From Capitulum mitella (lineage: Eukaryota; Arthropoda; Thecostraca; Pollicipedomorpha; Pollicipedidae): a DNA stretch of 64,000 bases. Below, piece after piece: positions 15,867-51,600 of this stretch. The translations under genes were made by a program, and so were the position numbers. Positions within the stretch are counted from its first letter, which is position 1, and each line of letters begins with the position of its first letter. The notes under the pieces are model-generated. The model did not search any database, was not told the origin of the DNA, and saw nothing but the letters and a program-made list of their open reading frames with translations. Location: NCBI GenBank assembly GCA_030062745.1, contig CP099848.1, forward strand, positions 10,561,501-10,625,500. The letters are read 5' to 3'.

Positions 15867-18800
15867 ATGTCCTGTAGGGATGTGGTGGGCGGTTTGAGGC
15901 GTTGTAGAGGCGCGGGGATCCCGCAGGAGCGCGGCTGGCGGCCGTGCGTGCCGGCTGGGCCCCACTGGGCCGCTGGCCGGCCGCCGGTCGGTCCATGGCG
16001 GCCAGTTGGAGGCGGCCCAAGAGGCGCCGTCGGCCGTCGGCAGCGCGCAGCCGCGGCCGCCGCCCGGCCGCCGGCCCCGCCGACGGAGCCGGGTCGGGCG
16101 TGGACCGGTTGGCGGCGACGCCGTCAGGAGCGGCCTGCGTCGGCCGGTGGGATCTGTGTGAGGCGCTACCTGTGCCGGATAGCGGGAGGTCTGTGAACGC
16201 GGCCTGTGGAACTGCTGAGGTGTTGCGGGACGGCGTGTTTGAGCGTCGGGCAGCCGGAGAAGCTGTCGAACGTGGATGAGTACGCCGCGGATCGTACTGA
16301 AGTTAAGTCTGATCATTGTGGGACGAAAGTTCGTTAAATGCACTGTTCTGACCGCAAGACACGACTTGATCGGACTGGGACGTTTCGGCCACCCTGGTAA
16401 CGCTTTGGGTGGCGACACCAGCAAAATACTTGCAGATTTGGCCGATATCAACGGCTTATCACACCCTACTTGAAGCAAATGGAAACGTAAGTTGTTATAG
16501 TAGTCTTTCTCCCTGTGGTAAAAAGGAAGAATCCATGCTTTTGTGAACAACACGCTCATGACTTCTGGATTATTGATATTGATCGCATTGCAAGACCTAG
16601 GTCATTGCTCTGTGTGTTGTTTGTAATTGTGGCAATCTTGAGTCATTATGTCTCCTTCACGCGAAAGATCCTCTGAGAATTTTTGCCGGCTTTGTGCAGA
16701 ACCATGATCGTTTAAAATGTAGCGAAGTCTGAAATCCAGGCTAGTAGCATAACAAGACAGAGCGGTAGTGAACAGCGATGCAGCGCCTCGTTGCCTGTGG
16801 ATTACAGAGTATTTTCGTCACGAAGTCGCGCAGTCTTTTAATGCCGCTCGCCAGGGGGCGGTATTCCCCGCAGTGTCGGCGGCATGCGTGTTGTTCCACG
16901 CAGTGGCATGGCGTGTTGCGCGTTGTCAGTTGATTAGCAGGTTTGGAATCCAGTTTGTTGTGGCCGTGCCGTGTTTGGAGTTCTCGCGTGACCTGACCCG
17001 GCGGGTTCGGCGCCAGGCTACTGCGAGCCGGGCTGAGCCGCCGGCCAACGCCGGTTGGGTGGTTGGGGAGGGGAGGGCGGAGGAGCCAGCTGTTCACGTC
17101 GTTCCAGCGTAGAAGAGCTGGTCGGCCACACGAGAAGTTCGGTGTCTCCTCGGTTCTGGGATTTTCAGAAGCGGTCGTTTCTGCCGGTCGTCTGGGAATG
17201 CCTCCCCTGCCTCCAGCGCTGCCTGCGGCCTCGGCTGTCCGCCGCGTCGGCCTGAACCCGACAGCTGGCGTCTCGGGCGGCGGCGTCCGCCGGTCCGCCG
17301 CGTGCCGCGTGCGTCGCTCGGCGCCGCGGGCCGCTTCGTGCGGCGCCGCCGTCGGCCGGCGCGCGTGCTGTTTGTTTCCGGTCGGTCGGACTGTCGGCGC
17401 CGCCGCCGCCGTCCCGCGGACCGTTATGCGGCGCGGACGGGGCTGTGGGACGCCGGGCCGCTCTCGCAGCGGAGAAAACCGTGCAATATATTGGCGGGCG
17501 CGTTCTCGCCGGCCGTCTGCACGGCTGGCCGGCACGCGCGGCCCGGCCGGCGGCCGCGTCTCTCGCCGCTGAACGCGGGCTGAGGTGCCGGCGGCCGGCT
17601 CTGCGGCCGGCCGGCGCGGGCGCCGCCAGTTATGGGGCCGCGATACCACCGGTCGATCGCCGTGACCGACCGTGAGAGCGTAACTGTCGGCGACTGTGGT
17701 CGGCTCAGTCGGCGCCAGTCCTGGCCGAACGGAGCCACGATGTATGGCAACGCGTTCAAAGGAATGTTTCACTTGCCTTGGCGTGGAACGTTCCCACAAA
17801 GTTCCTGCAAACGTGAAGTCCATTATGCACTGGAAGTCCCAAGGCCATGCGTAATAGCCACCGTCATTGGAGGACTTGAGTCATCGGCAAGGTCCTGAAA
17901 TCCGGGTGCCATTGTACCCTTTGCTCTGAAAGAAAACGACTGTTGCTTTATTTGTTTTCCTTGTGTTTGGGCTGCTGCTACCGTCTACGTTCTGCTACTG
18001 TCCGACCTGTTTCCGGGGCTCATGGTCACGACAGTAGCGCAGCCTGTCACCGGGTCTTTGTCCTTTCATTACCAAGTGTTCCGGCTATTGCGCCCCCTCC
18101 GCCAGCGTCAGGGAACGGCGAGCGACGCCGAGTCGTGCGTCGTCGGGGGCCGGCGGGCCGGGCCGGCCGCGGCTGCACGTGCCGCGCGCCGGCCCGCCGC
18201 GCACTGGGACGACCGCCGTCACGTACCGCGCCTGACCGTGACGGCAAGACACCGCATCGCGTCACGCCGGCGGCGGCCAACATAACGCCCTGCAAACCGC
18301 CACAATTGGCTTGATTCGCCACAATTGGCGCGGCGAGGGGCGGCCGGGAGCGTGCGGGCCAGTGGCCTGTCCTGCTCGCGCGTCGGAGGGCCGCCTCAGT
18401 GCCAGTGGTCCGTCGTCCGTCGTCGGAGGGGCGCCTCGGGTGCAGTGGTCGGCTCTGCGTGCGACGGTCACGGTCCGGGGTCCGGCTGTCGTCCTGTGAG
18501 CGTGACGGTCGCGTGCAGGGTCCGGTGGTCCGCTCTCGGTGCGTGTCGGCTGCAGACCCGGATCGGGCGGTCCTTGAGGGGTCCGTGGTCCGCCCGGGAG
18601 TGGTGCGTCCCGTGTGCTCGGTGGTTGCGGTCCCGTGGTCTCGCGGTCTGTCCTGTGAGTGCGAGGAGCGTCTTACAACGTCCAGCTATCCCTCCTCCGT
18701 GCATTCTGGCTCTGGCCCGGGGTCATTTGGTGCCCAGTATGTGGAGTGGATGCAGCCTTCGGTCGGTGTCTGTCTGCAGCACAGGGGCCGTTTCTCGTAC

Positions 18801-20454
18801 TCGCAGTTCGTCCTCTCGTTGTTTGATTAGCGGATGGGTGCGAGCTGCATGCCCGTCTCGTCAGAAGCCCGATCCGTTTGTTCCATGACAGCTTTCCATC
18901 AGGGGCGACAGCTGCGTGGGCGGCCACGAGCGGTTGGCACGCTCCTGGTGGATTGGTATGTCCGGTGGTCGATTGGCGCTGGGAGGTCCCCTTGGCAGCA
19001 GGCAGTCGTCTGCCGGTGTCGTCCGCGCCGTCTTTCTATTCTGCCTCCCCTGCTCTGCCGCCTCTGCTCTGTCAGCTCTGCTCTGCCGCCCCTGCTCTGC
19101 CAGCTCTGCTCTGCCGACCCTGCTCTGTCTGCTCCACTCTGCCGATCCGGCTGTCTTCTCTGCTCCGCTCTGTCGATCCTGCTCTGTCTTCTCTGCTCTG
19201 TTCCGCCGACCCTGCTCTGTCTGCTCCGCCCTGCCGACCCTGCTCTGTCAGCTCTGCTCTGCCGATCCTGCTATTGCTCTATCTGCTCCGCTGTCGCTGC
19301 GGTGGCCTCCGCCGTCGGTTATGAATCGGTCGCCGTCTGGCTGGCGACACGCCGACTCCGACTCACGTTGGAGTCCGCCGGTCGGCTAAGTTTAGCCGGC
19401 GGACGCCAACACCCCCGCTTCATTCAGACGGGGCCGCGGTCGGCTGCCGGGTTTCTGCCATCAGGCGGTCCCGTTTCCACCGTGCAGAGGCCGCTTCTCA
19501 ACAGCGGCGATTTTCGGAGTCGTAGCCTTGACAGATGAGCCTCTGACAATATGCCCATCGATGGTCTGGTCTTGAAAGAACTTTTGGTTTGGAATGAGAC
19601 GCGCGTTGCTTTAGCCGGCTGGTCCGGCGTGTTTAGAAGTCTGGTCGTTACATTAAGTCTGTACATGCCAGACCGCGGAAATGCAGTCTTTCAAAATCCG
19701 GCTGCCGTAGCCTGGGCAGTTGTAAATGACGTCTTGAGAGATGCGGCCTTCATATGCTCATCAGTCGGACGTGTAGACTCCCGAAACCAAAAAGTCGGAA
19801 GGCTGCCGTGGTGTTTCCTCTACGCCAGGTCTGCCCGTTGTTGGTGCGCCCTTCACGCCGGAACCCGTCGTGGTTAGATCTGTCTCGCCCGCTGTGGTGT
19901 TTCTAATGTTCGGAATCCGTCTGGTCCTCCGTGCTGTGACCGTCATGTCGGGTCCGTCTGACCCGCTGCGGTGTGTCGGTTTGTGCGGGATCCGTCAGAC
20001 TCGGCACGTGTATCCGCCGGCCGGGTCCGTGTACCCCACGGGCCGGGCGTCGGCGGCAGCTGCGGTCGGCTCGTCAGGCGGCCGTTCTGCCGCTGGCGCG
20101 CGGCCCGCGCCGCCGCCGCCACGTCTATTATCACCCGCTGTTTAATCAGATCGCGGCTCGCGGTTCCGGCGCGGCCGCCGCCCAGCCCAACAGGCGGGAA
20201 CGCGCACCGTTCGCCGGCGCCGGCCGGCGCGCGCCGTGACCGTTCCCGTCGCGCGCTCTGCAGACAGTCGGACGCCCCCGCGGGCGCTTTGTCCCCTCCC
20301 CACGATGGCCAGTGGCGGCAGCGGCCGGACCCCGGGCGGGGTCTCTCCTTGGCATAGCCGCCCGGTGTTCGGAGCACCGCGCCTCTGTGCCGTGGGGCGG
20401 TGGGAGGCGGGCCGGCCGCGCGCGGCATCCGGCGGAGGAGGCCGCGGGCCGACC
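15867..20454. other. Very GC- and CpG-rich region upstream of FER; no convincing gene
   Basis: By eye the CpG-rich blocks are about 15.9-16.3, 17.0-17.65, 18.1-18.4 and 20.0-20.8 kb. Long frames on both strands (for example 360 aa on the minus strand at 16741-17823) are Arg/Pro/Ala-rich and without domains, as expected when stops are rare. Degenerate 'ggtccggtggtc' repeats lie at about 18.33-18.65 kb. The region may hold the FER promoter and non-coding first exons. No specific motif is claimed. Confidence 0.45.
19030..19290. repeat. CT/G-rich minisatellite
   Basis: Imperfect tandem copies of 'ctgctctgccgaccctgctctg' type units, about 15-24 bp, pyrimidine-rich on the plus strand. Confidence 0.8.
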
Positions 20455-43142
<22,688 letters not shown>

Positions 43143-45576
43143 GGCCCGCCCCCGGCTGGCCGTGTCCCGTCCCCACCAGCTGGGCTGACGGAGTCGGCGG
43201 GGCCAGCGGCCGGTGTGCTGCCGCCTCGTAACGAGGAGAGCCGGACCGGCGACGCGCGAATCCACCTGGACTGGTGGCACTGGCCGGGACTGGTGTCACA
43301 CTGCGGAACCGGTGTCGCCGTCCGGACTGGTGCCGCGGTCCGACTGGAACTGGTGCCACTCTGCGGACTGTTGGTGCTGTGGGGCCCGAGTCGCTGCCCG
43401 GCGCCGGTGTCCGGAACCGGCGCCGCTGTCCGGAGCCGGAAGGCGACCCGGTCGCTGGTCGTGCAACGGCACTCGTGTCCGGTCGTTGCGCAGTGTTCAC
43501 GCGGGCAGTGCCGGCCCGTGCCTGCGGCTCGTCGGACGGGAAGCTGGTCCGACCGGGCCGTGGTCCGTGGCCGGGAGACCTCAAGCCGGCCGCAGACGGC
43601 GCCTGAGGACGACCTGAGGAGACGGTGTGCCGACGATGAAATGATTGAGTTACGGTGCGTGTCGTAAGCGTCGCCGTTCCGGTGCGTCGCCTAGTCGAAT
43701 TTTCGTAGCATTTTTTTGACGTGGCAACTGGGTCTGTTTCAAGTGGCGCGTTTTGTGTTTTAGGATGTTTATTCTGCTTGTGTTTTCTCGCTTTGGATTT
43801 CGTATTGACTGAGCGCGTTAGCGACGTGGTTTGTAGTTTATTAGGCGTCCTGTGCCATAGAATCAGCTCTGCATCATTTGGATCAGCTTACAGGTCTGCA
43901 AATAATTTTGATTTACCTAACTGTGCATAATGCGAGGCTTTAACAACCCGATGCGTAGTGAATGTTGACATAATGCTGCCACCACGACGTGCGTCTTGTA
44001 AAGGCTTGCAGTTGTGCGTCCGAGTTTGTTACGCTTGCCCGAGGACCGGGATTGCCCTTGTTGCCGCTGGTGCATCTCTTCTGTGTACCCGTGGATCTAA
44101 TTACGCCTCTTTTGAGTACCCATGGATCTGAACACCTCTGTTTTGAGTACCCGTTGATCTGAGCACCTCTGTTTTGAATGCCCGTGGATCTGAGCACCTC
44201 TGTTTTGAGTACCTTTGGATCTGAGCACCTATGTTTTGAGTACTTGTGGATTTGAGCACCTCTGTTTTCATTAACCGCGGATCTTAGCATTTCTGTATCC
44301 CGTAACCGCGGGTCTCACTGCCTCCGTAGCCTGCCAGACGTATGTTTATTTCCCATTACCGCTTAAACGCAAACGCCTGTGTTGCTTGTACCACGGATCA
44401 GAGAGCCTTTGCGCCGTGTACACGTGAGCACTGTGTCCTGTAACAGAGAATCCCAATCCTGCAATTCTCGAATCCCTTGAGACGCTTTTGTCGACCATTA
44501 CTTAGTCCATCGCATAATTATGTTATAAATCCTGCTGTGCAACGTTGCGCCTTTGTACCTTGCAATTATATTTTTGAATTTGTTTTGATTGAAATACATG
44601 GAACGTTTACGATGTGTTTTGAGGATCGTGTCAACGGGCGGGAAGCTAATTTGGATCCGTATGGTAGTGATTGGAGTGTTTCATCGTCGCAGAGACTCGC
44701 CACGTCAAACGACATGCCATTTGCCACATCATTAAAAACATTTCCAATTACGCATGCGACATCAGCACCTGGTACAGTTCGACATGATTGATCGAGTGAA
44801 CTTCAGGAAAGGGTTCCGTGGCCCATGGAGTCTTACACAATCTAAACTAACGCAGAACTGCTAAAAACCGGGCCCCAAAATAAACGCTTTGTTGGAAACA
44901 AGTTAGGACCCCTCAGTTATGTGGTAGGCATATGTTGAAAGGGCCCTGAAAAGAGCAAATGGTCGGCTGCAATTCCTGAGTATTGTTGCCCATTAGATCT
45001 TACGGACCTCTCACCAACGAACCATCAAAATCGATTCATGCATGTATCGTGCTTCAGCTATCACGGTTCAGTGCAGGCACGCCGCTTGTCACATTTGTCG
45101 CACGCGCGCAGAGCCATTCTGTGCGCGCCTACCAAAATACGCTTCGTTTTTATTATCAAACTACTCGTCTTTATCTTGCCACAAAACCCAGTGACGTTGT
45201 TCGATGAGAAAACCTTTGGCCCAAGAGCCGATGTCTGCACAGAATACATGAATCCTCGACATCATATGACCATTCCCGAACATGACTGTCTCAGTCCCAT
45301 CAGACAAGGCGACTGAACGCCTACCGGCGGCCATCACCTAACGTCCTGCCGGCGCCTGCCCCGACACGGAGCCGGTCCGCACCGTCCTGCGACGATCGGA
45401 CGTGTCCGGTCTGACCCAGATGGACGCGTCGTCGGTCCCGGTCCCGGTCCCGGGCCCGGAGTCGGGGTCCCTGGACCGGGGGCTGGACTGTGTTTACGCA
45501 CGGCGCCAGCGCCAGCCCCGGCCGCCACCGCCGCCGCCGCCGCCGGCCTCCAGTTGGCCGCCGACGGCCGGACGCG
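43143..45576. other. Spacer between FER and the lectin gene; FER 3' untranslated region expected at its start
   Basis: No gene recognised. GC-rich degenerate 'actggtgccgctgtccgg' repeats follow the FER stop to about 43.6 kb. A 31-bp array lies at 44.08-44.29 kb. Candidate FER polyadenylation hexamers are ATTAAA at 44731-44736 and AATAAA at 44879-44884, both distant. GC-rich DNA at 45.35-45.57 kb precedes the lectin start codon. Confidence 0.45.
44080..44290. repeat. 31-bp minisatellite, about 7 copies
   Basis: Unit like 'ttttgagtacccgtggatctgagcacctctg', AT-richer than its neighbours. Confidence 0.88.
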
Positions 45577-45628
45577 ATGCAGCCGCTCCGACTCGGCCTC
45601 TGGCTGCTGCTGGCGGCCGCCGCTCGAG
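45577..45628 (+). CDS. CTLD gene exon 1: signal peptide
   Basis: MQPLRLGLWLLLAAAAR, a compact signal peptide with basic R5 and a Leu/Ala core. Donor GAG|GTATGG, phase 1. Confidence 0.8.
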
Positions 45629-48600
45629 GTATGGTCCGCCGGCGTCTTCCGACCGGGGGGGGGGAGGGGGCGGAATACCGGCCCCCGGTATGCGAGACAA
45701 ACCAGCCTCCTCTGTATGTCTGTCTTAGTCTAGTGGCCTCCAGTGTTCACCATAAGCCGCTCGTGCGTGTTGGTCTCAGCCCAGCGGCCTTCAGTATTTG
45801 CCACAGTCAAGCCTCGTCTGACAGGCTGTCTTAGTCCAGTTTCCTCCGGTGTTCGCCACAAGCCAGTCTCCCTGGAGCGTCCAACACAACACAGTGGCCT
45901 CCTGGTGTCCGTCACAAGTCTCGTCAGGGTGTCTGGCTTGCTCCAGTGGCCTCCATGTGTGTACCGCAGTCCAGTCTTCTATGGCCGTCTGTCTTCATCC
46001 ACTTGTTTCCAGTATCCGCCACAGACCAGTCTTCCCGGGGTATTGATCACGGTGCCGTTGCCGCTGGTCGTGTGCACACCGTGAGCTCTGCGTGCATGCC
46101 GCAGCCGTCTGCCCCGGCTCGCCCTGGCAGGAGTGGCGCGGATTCTGCTACCGACTCACGTACGAAGCCGTGCCGTGGCATGGCGTCAGAGGCGACTGCA
46201 AGGCGTTCTTCCGCTCGTCTGACGCCGCCAGCGTGACCAGCAAGGCCGAGAACGACTTCATTCGGAGTGAGTAGCCGACATTCTCTTCGCTAACTTTCGG
46301 CGAACCGCCCTGCGGACTGTTGATTTTCTTGGGAGATACGACGAAGAGTAGCTGTGTGGTGGAGTCTTTTGGGTTTTGCTGGTTCGGAAAGAGTGCCAAA
46401 CTGTCTCAGCACCCGTTAAACGTCGCTTGAAACGTCCAGCCGAAGGCTCTCTCTCGCAAACAGTTCCGGATACGGCGTTCCATACAAAAAAAGACCAACT
46501 AACGACAAACCAGGAGCGTTTGACCATCGCAATATAAGGCAAAAGTCATTCTGTAGGAATAAGTCGACGCATTAAAGCGTCTGTTTGTTAACGTTCTTGT
46601 GGTGACCGTATATGGTTCGTGCCCTACTGACCCACTTTTGAGATAGCAGCATTTCAGCCAACCGTAGTGCCGTGAACGACTTTGTGCTGGAGAGCCGAAG
46701 CATTAGATAACTAGGACATGTCATGGGAACGAAAAGTATCAAGTGTACTGGTGTCTTACACCATTGCCCAAACAATTCAAGGGTCCGGTGTCAAGGTGAT
46801 CAAGGTGTCATGGTCACCGAATGCTTTCCTCTTTTTTGGTAGCCTATTCTAAGCGGAGCATTTGATGTGAAACACTAGAATCGAGCATTTTCGCCCAGCC
46901 ATCAGTCTTCCAAAACCACCATGGAACTGATGCTGGAGGGACTTTCAGCCCTGTCCTGGTCGCAGTCTCAGGCTGTCGCGTTAGCGGACGCCAAACCCGT
47001 TCGCCGTTCAGCTCGTCACGGCGGCGCCTCGCCGACCGGGCCCGCGACGCGTCCGGTTCTCGGCTGCGCCGCTGCGTCGCCCTTGGCCCGACCCTGAACT
47101 GGGGGTCTGTGCACACGCGTCGGGCGGGCGCGTGGCCTCCACGCCTGGGTGGTCGGGATACGGCTTCTCCGCGCGTCCCTGGTTTTGTTTTGCGAGATCG
47201 CCTGGAAAGCCCACGATTGCGCCCGACTCGGGCCTGTAATGGTGGGGACCGGGAGAGACGCCTGAGCGGTTTCGAGGCACCGAGTGGTTTTCCTTGTTTG
47301 GCGGCCGGCCAGCCATCATGTCTTCGTTCGACTGATATGTATTGCGGTGGTGGTTACAGGGAAACTGAAATTTTCATTTGCAGAAAGCTTGTCGTTTGGG
47401 CTACGGAACCGCTTAGAGCAGCCGACTGTTTTCAGGTCAGGGAGGGGCACTTGTCCGGGTGGCGATCTTCTAGTCAGACAAACTCGATGATTTGCATTCT
47501 TGCAACAGGCGCCTGGCTGGGGACCTGACATCAAGACGGGACTGTCCAGGTCAAGGCAATGTGACGTACGGGTTGCTAGGATGGCGATTCTCGATGCACC
47601 GATTCATTGGTGCTTTCACAGACCACGACTGGCCGATGGCTACTTTCAAAGTCGCAGGCCGTGAATATTGTTTCGGTTCGTCCGGAAGCGTGTGATCAGT
47701 GAAGTTTTCACAAGATCGAGCTTCTACTCCAATCAGGCCACGCGACGAAATTGCTACATCGCATCTTACGTAAACGGTTCCAGTCCATCACAACTAAAAC
47801 CATACGTCTCATATTCCGGATTCGCAGGAACCGTCCGTTTGTAGGACCTCTCGTCAACGAAAGATCGCAATGAGATTTTGTTTTAGTATGGTGCACGACG
47901 CCCATATTCACGGTCATCACGGAGACAGCACTGGTGAATGAGATGCCTTACGCTTTTAGAAAAAAAATCGCTTCCTTCTCTGCCGCATTTGATTTCAATC
48001 ACTTACATAAGGAATGGGCTGTTGCTGTTTTGCACAAACCTTCGGCGCTAAAAAAGCCCTGGCTGCAGAGTGTGTCTATAGACACTGGGTTCGGCCTGTT
48101 CAACAAAGCATTCATCACACGTTCATTGCAGCACCCAAGTCTCGCGCGCGGCGCAGAATGACGCACCACCACCTAACTCAGCAGCACGCTGCATCCGCAC
48201 TCCTAGCGCGACGAGCCGCAGCTGTCTTTGACTGTGAACAAACGGCCGCGCAGATCTGGCCGGCCAGCAGGCGGTCTGGCTGGGTATGAGGTCGACCGAT
48301 AACGTGCTCTACTGGGTGGACGGCTCGCCGGTCAGCTTCCGCAACTTCCCCGGCAACAGGGCCATCACCAAGGGCGCCGAGGATGTCGTCCAGGTCAGAG
48401 CGCGCCCGTTGACTGTAATGAACGCGTATCAGGTCCATAATCCTAGGTCTGCGTGTAGCATGTCCAGCGTGATGCCACGGGCTGTCTACGCCTAACCTTC
48501 CAATGAAATACTGTTATTTTTCTTTGAGGATACCGTGTTGAAAGTTTTTCTGGAGCGAATGTTTGTCATAGGTTTCTAACATTAGACACTTGCGCTGTAT

Positions 48601-51600
48601 AAACGTTTCTAAATCATTTCGTCCTAACGAGCTATTTTGGGCCTCCAATCCGAACTCCGACACTATGAGAATCTAATTTCAATGCGAACTCATTAGTTGC
48701 GTGCAGATCTGAGATATGCGGAGCGAACAACTGTTGCTCGAAACAACGATACTGGCCGGGTGTGCAGAGCTGCATGAAGCTGGCCAGAGATGTGATGTGG
48801 CCGTGGCATGAGGGTGTCAGGTGTGCTGTGACGCCGTGACGTGACGCTGAGACGTGGTGTTGCGTGGCGCTGCGACGTGACGTCGACCTAAAGTGTGGCG
48901 TGAAGCCGTGACCGGACAGTCGGCGACTGCGTGTGGCGTGACGCCGTGACGGGACAGTCGGCGACTAAAGGTGTGGTGTGACGCCGTGACCTGGAATTCA
49001 GCGACTGAACGTGTGGTGTGACGCCGTGACGGGACAGTCGGCGACTGAAGGTGTGGTGTGACGCCATGACCTGACATTCAGCGACTGGAGGTGTGGTGTG
49101 ACGCCATGACCTGACATTCAGCGACTGAAGGTGTGGTGTGACGCCGTGACCTGACATTCAGCGACTGGAGGTGTGGCGTGACGCCGTGACCTGGCATTCA
49201 GCGACTGGAGGTGTGGTGTGACGCCATGACCTGACATTCAGCGACTGAAGGTGTGGTGTGACGCCGTGACGGGACAGTCGGCGACTAAAGGTGTGGCTTG
49301 ACGCCATGACCTGACATTCAGCGACTGAACGTGTGGTGTGACGCCGTGACCTGACGGTGACAGCAGGCATTGTGCGGTGCTGAGACGCGGCGTCGACCGG
49401 AGGCTCCACGTAACGTGCTGTGCCGCCGACCTAAGGCGCGATGTGGCGTGACGTGACGCCGGTCGGTGACGGGCGGCGCCGCCGCAGATGGCGCCGTCCG
49501 GCCGGTGGCAGTTCGCCGCCTCGCACGCCACCGGCCGACAGCGCGGCGTCTGCAAGATGGCGCCGTGCCGGTGCCCGAGCGGCTGGCAGTTCTGGGACCG
49601 GCGCTGCTACCGGGCCGTCACGGAGCGGGCCAGCTGGACCGAGGCCCGCCAGCGCTGCCGCAACATGGCGCCCACCGCCGACCTCGTCAGCATCATCAAC
49701 GAGCGCGAGAACAACTTCGTGTTCGGTGAGCGCGGCCGGAGCCGTGGCTGACGTCAGCCAGGCTGGTGTCGGCTGCTGGGTAGACGTGAGTGACTTTCTT
49801 CGAGTTCAGGGCTGACAAACTTCAGCTGCTAGGGTTTCGCAGTGCGCTGCGTGGATCTTCATGCCTTTGTTGCGGGAACCTATTTGGGAAGTGTTTGTCA
49901 ACGGAAGGTTTTTAAACATAACAGATAGTGAAATTAAAGAAAAGCGAAAAATGTTGGACGAACAAATCCTACAAAGCATGATGTGATCGTGGCCGGTTTC
50001 GTGCTCGCTACTGCAAAGTGATCCTCGTACATCTGTTATTAGCCGCGTCATGACGGCAGCTTGTCCGCTGCAGACCTGCTGAAGCAGTACCCGTTCTGGA
50101 TTGGACTGAACGACCGCGCGCAGGAGGGCACCTTCATCTGGAGCAGCGGCGAAAATTACCCGTACAGAAACTGGCACAAGCCTACCGAGCCGAACGGCGC
50201 AGGACACACCCAGGACTGCGCCGAAATGCTCAACGTCAGTGACGTTGGAATCAGATCTAGACCACAGAGTGACGTGTACATTAGCGAGATGTCGGACGTC
50301 AGTGACCTTGATTGATACATGATGCGAATCGCAGAGGGGCCGGTACTTCGGCGATGCCCCTGGCGTTCAGTATTTTTGCTGGCGCTTGATATGGATGACC
50401 TGTGATAGATACGTCAGTCAAACACAGGACGTCAGTGACCGCCACTGATGAATGCTGCGGACTACGCGCTGTCGGATTAAGTTTCTAGTCAGACGCTGCC
50501 CTCCGGGCGCAGGTGAAGCGGGCTCTGGGGAGACAACGAACTGAGATTGTTTTGTGAGGAGACAGCCACCATTGAGTGCGTAACGACTTAGGTGGTGGTA
50601 ACGTAAAACACCGTTGATATCGAGGGGACCCCCTTTGTCGAAGACTGTGGTATATTACGACAACCGAGTGACAACCAACGTGACCACCAGTCAGCCTGGC
50701 GGTCGGAGGCGGACCGCCGTTCGCTCCCTCCCTCCCCACAGGGTAGCAACGGAACGAGCGGAACGCTACAACAGGCCGGCACGGTCCAACGCCCGGGCGG
50801 TCGCAGAGACACCGCGGACTAGGTCATAGCTGATCCCAGTACGGGCGTTCCGCCGACGCCAGGGTCCGCCAACCGCCGACCGTCGTCAACTGCGTCAGCT
50901 GTTTGACACTAAATTGTCTAACCTGCTACGAGGCCTATGCCTCATCCGGCGTCGTCTGTATCACAGGACAAGACATGGTCGGACAACTCGTGTCATGTGC
51001 ACAACAAGCGGAAGAACCCGTTCGTTTGCGAGCTGATCATCTGCGGCAGAGACGAGCAGATTCTGCGGCAGCCGGTGCGCGGTCAGCAGATTCGCCTCTG
51101 GGAGCCGGACGGTGAGCTCCGCCTACCGTTACAGTCACGAGAGCTGCCACTGTCGGTCCCGGTCGGACAGTCAGGGCAGTCAGCGAGCCTCAGCCGTCTT
51201 CAGGTAGGGACGGGTGGTCGAGACCTATATGTCTGACTCAGGCCTGTAGCGCCAATCCGCGCCATTTCAATCCATCCATGCCGGTTTTCGCCCGCTGGCC
51301 AAGGCTGACAGCAGACCTAACATTTCTCCGGATGTATTAGCTGCTTTGTAAACTCACTCCGACAGCCGCATACCCGCTGGTAGCCTGGCTGTCTAGCCTG
51401 CTGAAGAACCCGCCAGCTGCCTCTCTGACGAATCTGTCTGGCCTCCTCGCTGGACAAACCTGCCGACCTTCCTCGCTGGCGAACCTGCCGGCCTCCTCGC
51501 TGACAAACCTGGCGGCCTCTCGCTGACAAACCTGCCGACCTCCTCGCTGGTGATTCTGCCGACCTCCTCGTTGACGGGCTGCTGCCGGCTGGCCGGCTGC

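Noticed and set aside
16276..16473. 65-aa plus-strand frame starting MSTPRIVLKLSL
   Set aside because: Short, no family match, no splice or polyadenylation context.
15819..16559. 246-aa minus-strand frame
   Set aside because: The C-terminal half is low-complexity Arg/Pro from a GC-rich block. No recognisable family.
16741..17823. 360-aa minus-strand frame
   Set aside because: Arg/Pro/Ala-rich, no domain, no splice logic, in very GC-rich DNA where stops are rare. Frames of similar style occur on the other strand.
44281..45316. Frames between the 31-bp array and the lectin start
   Set aside because: Short, compositionally random and without exon signals.
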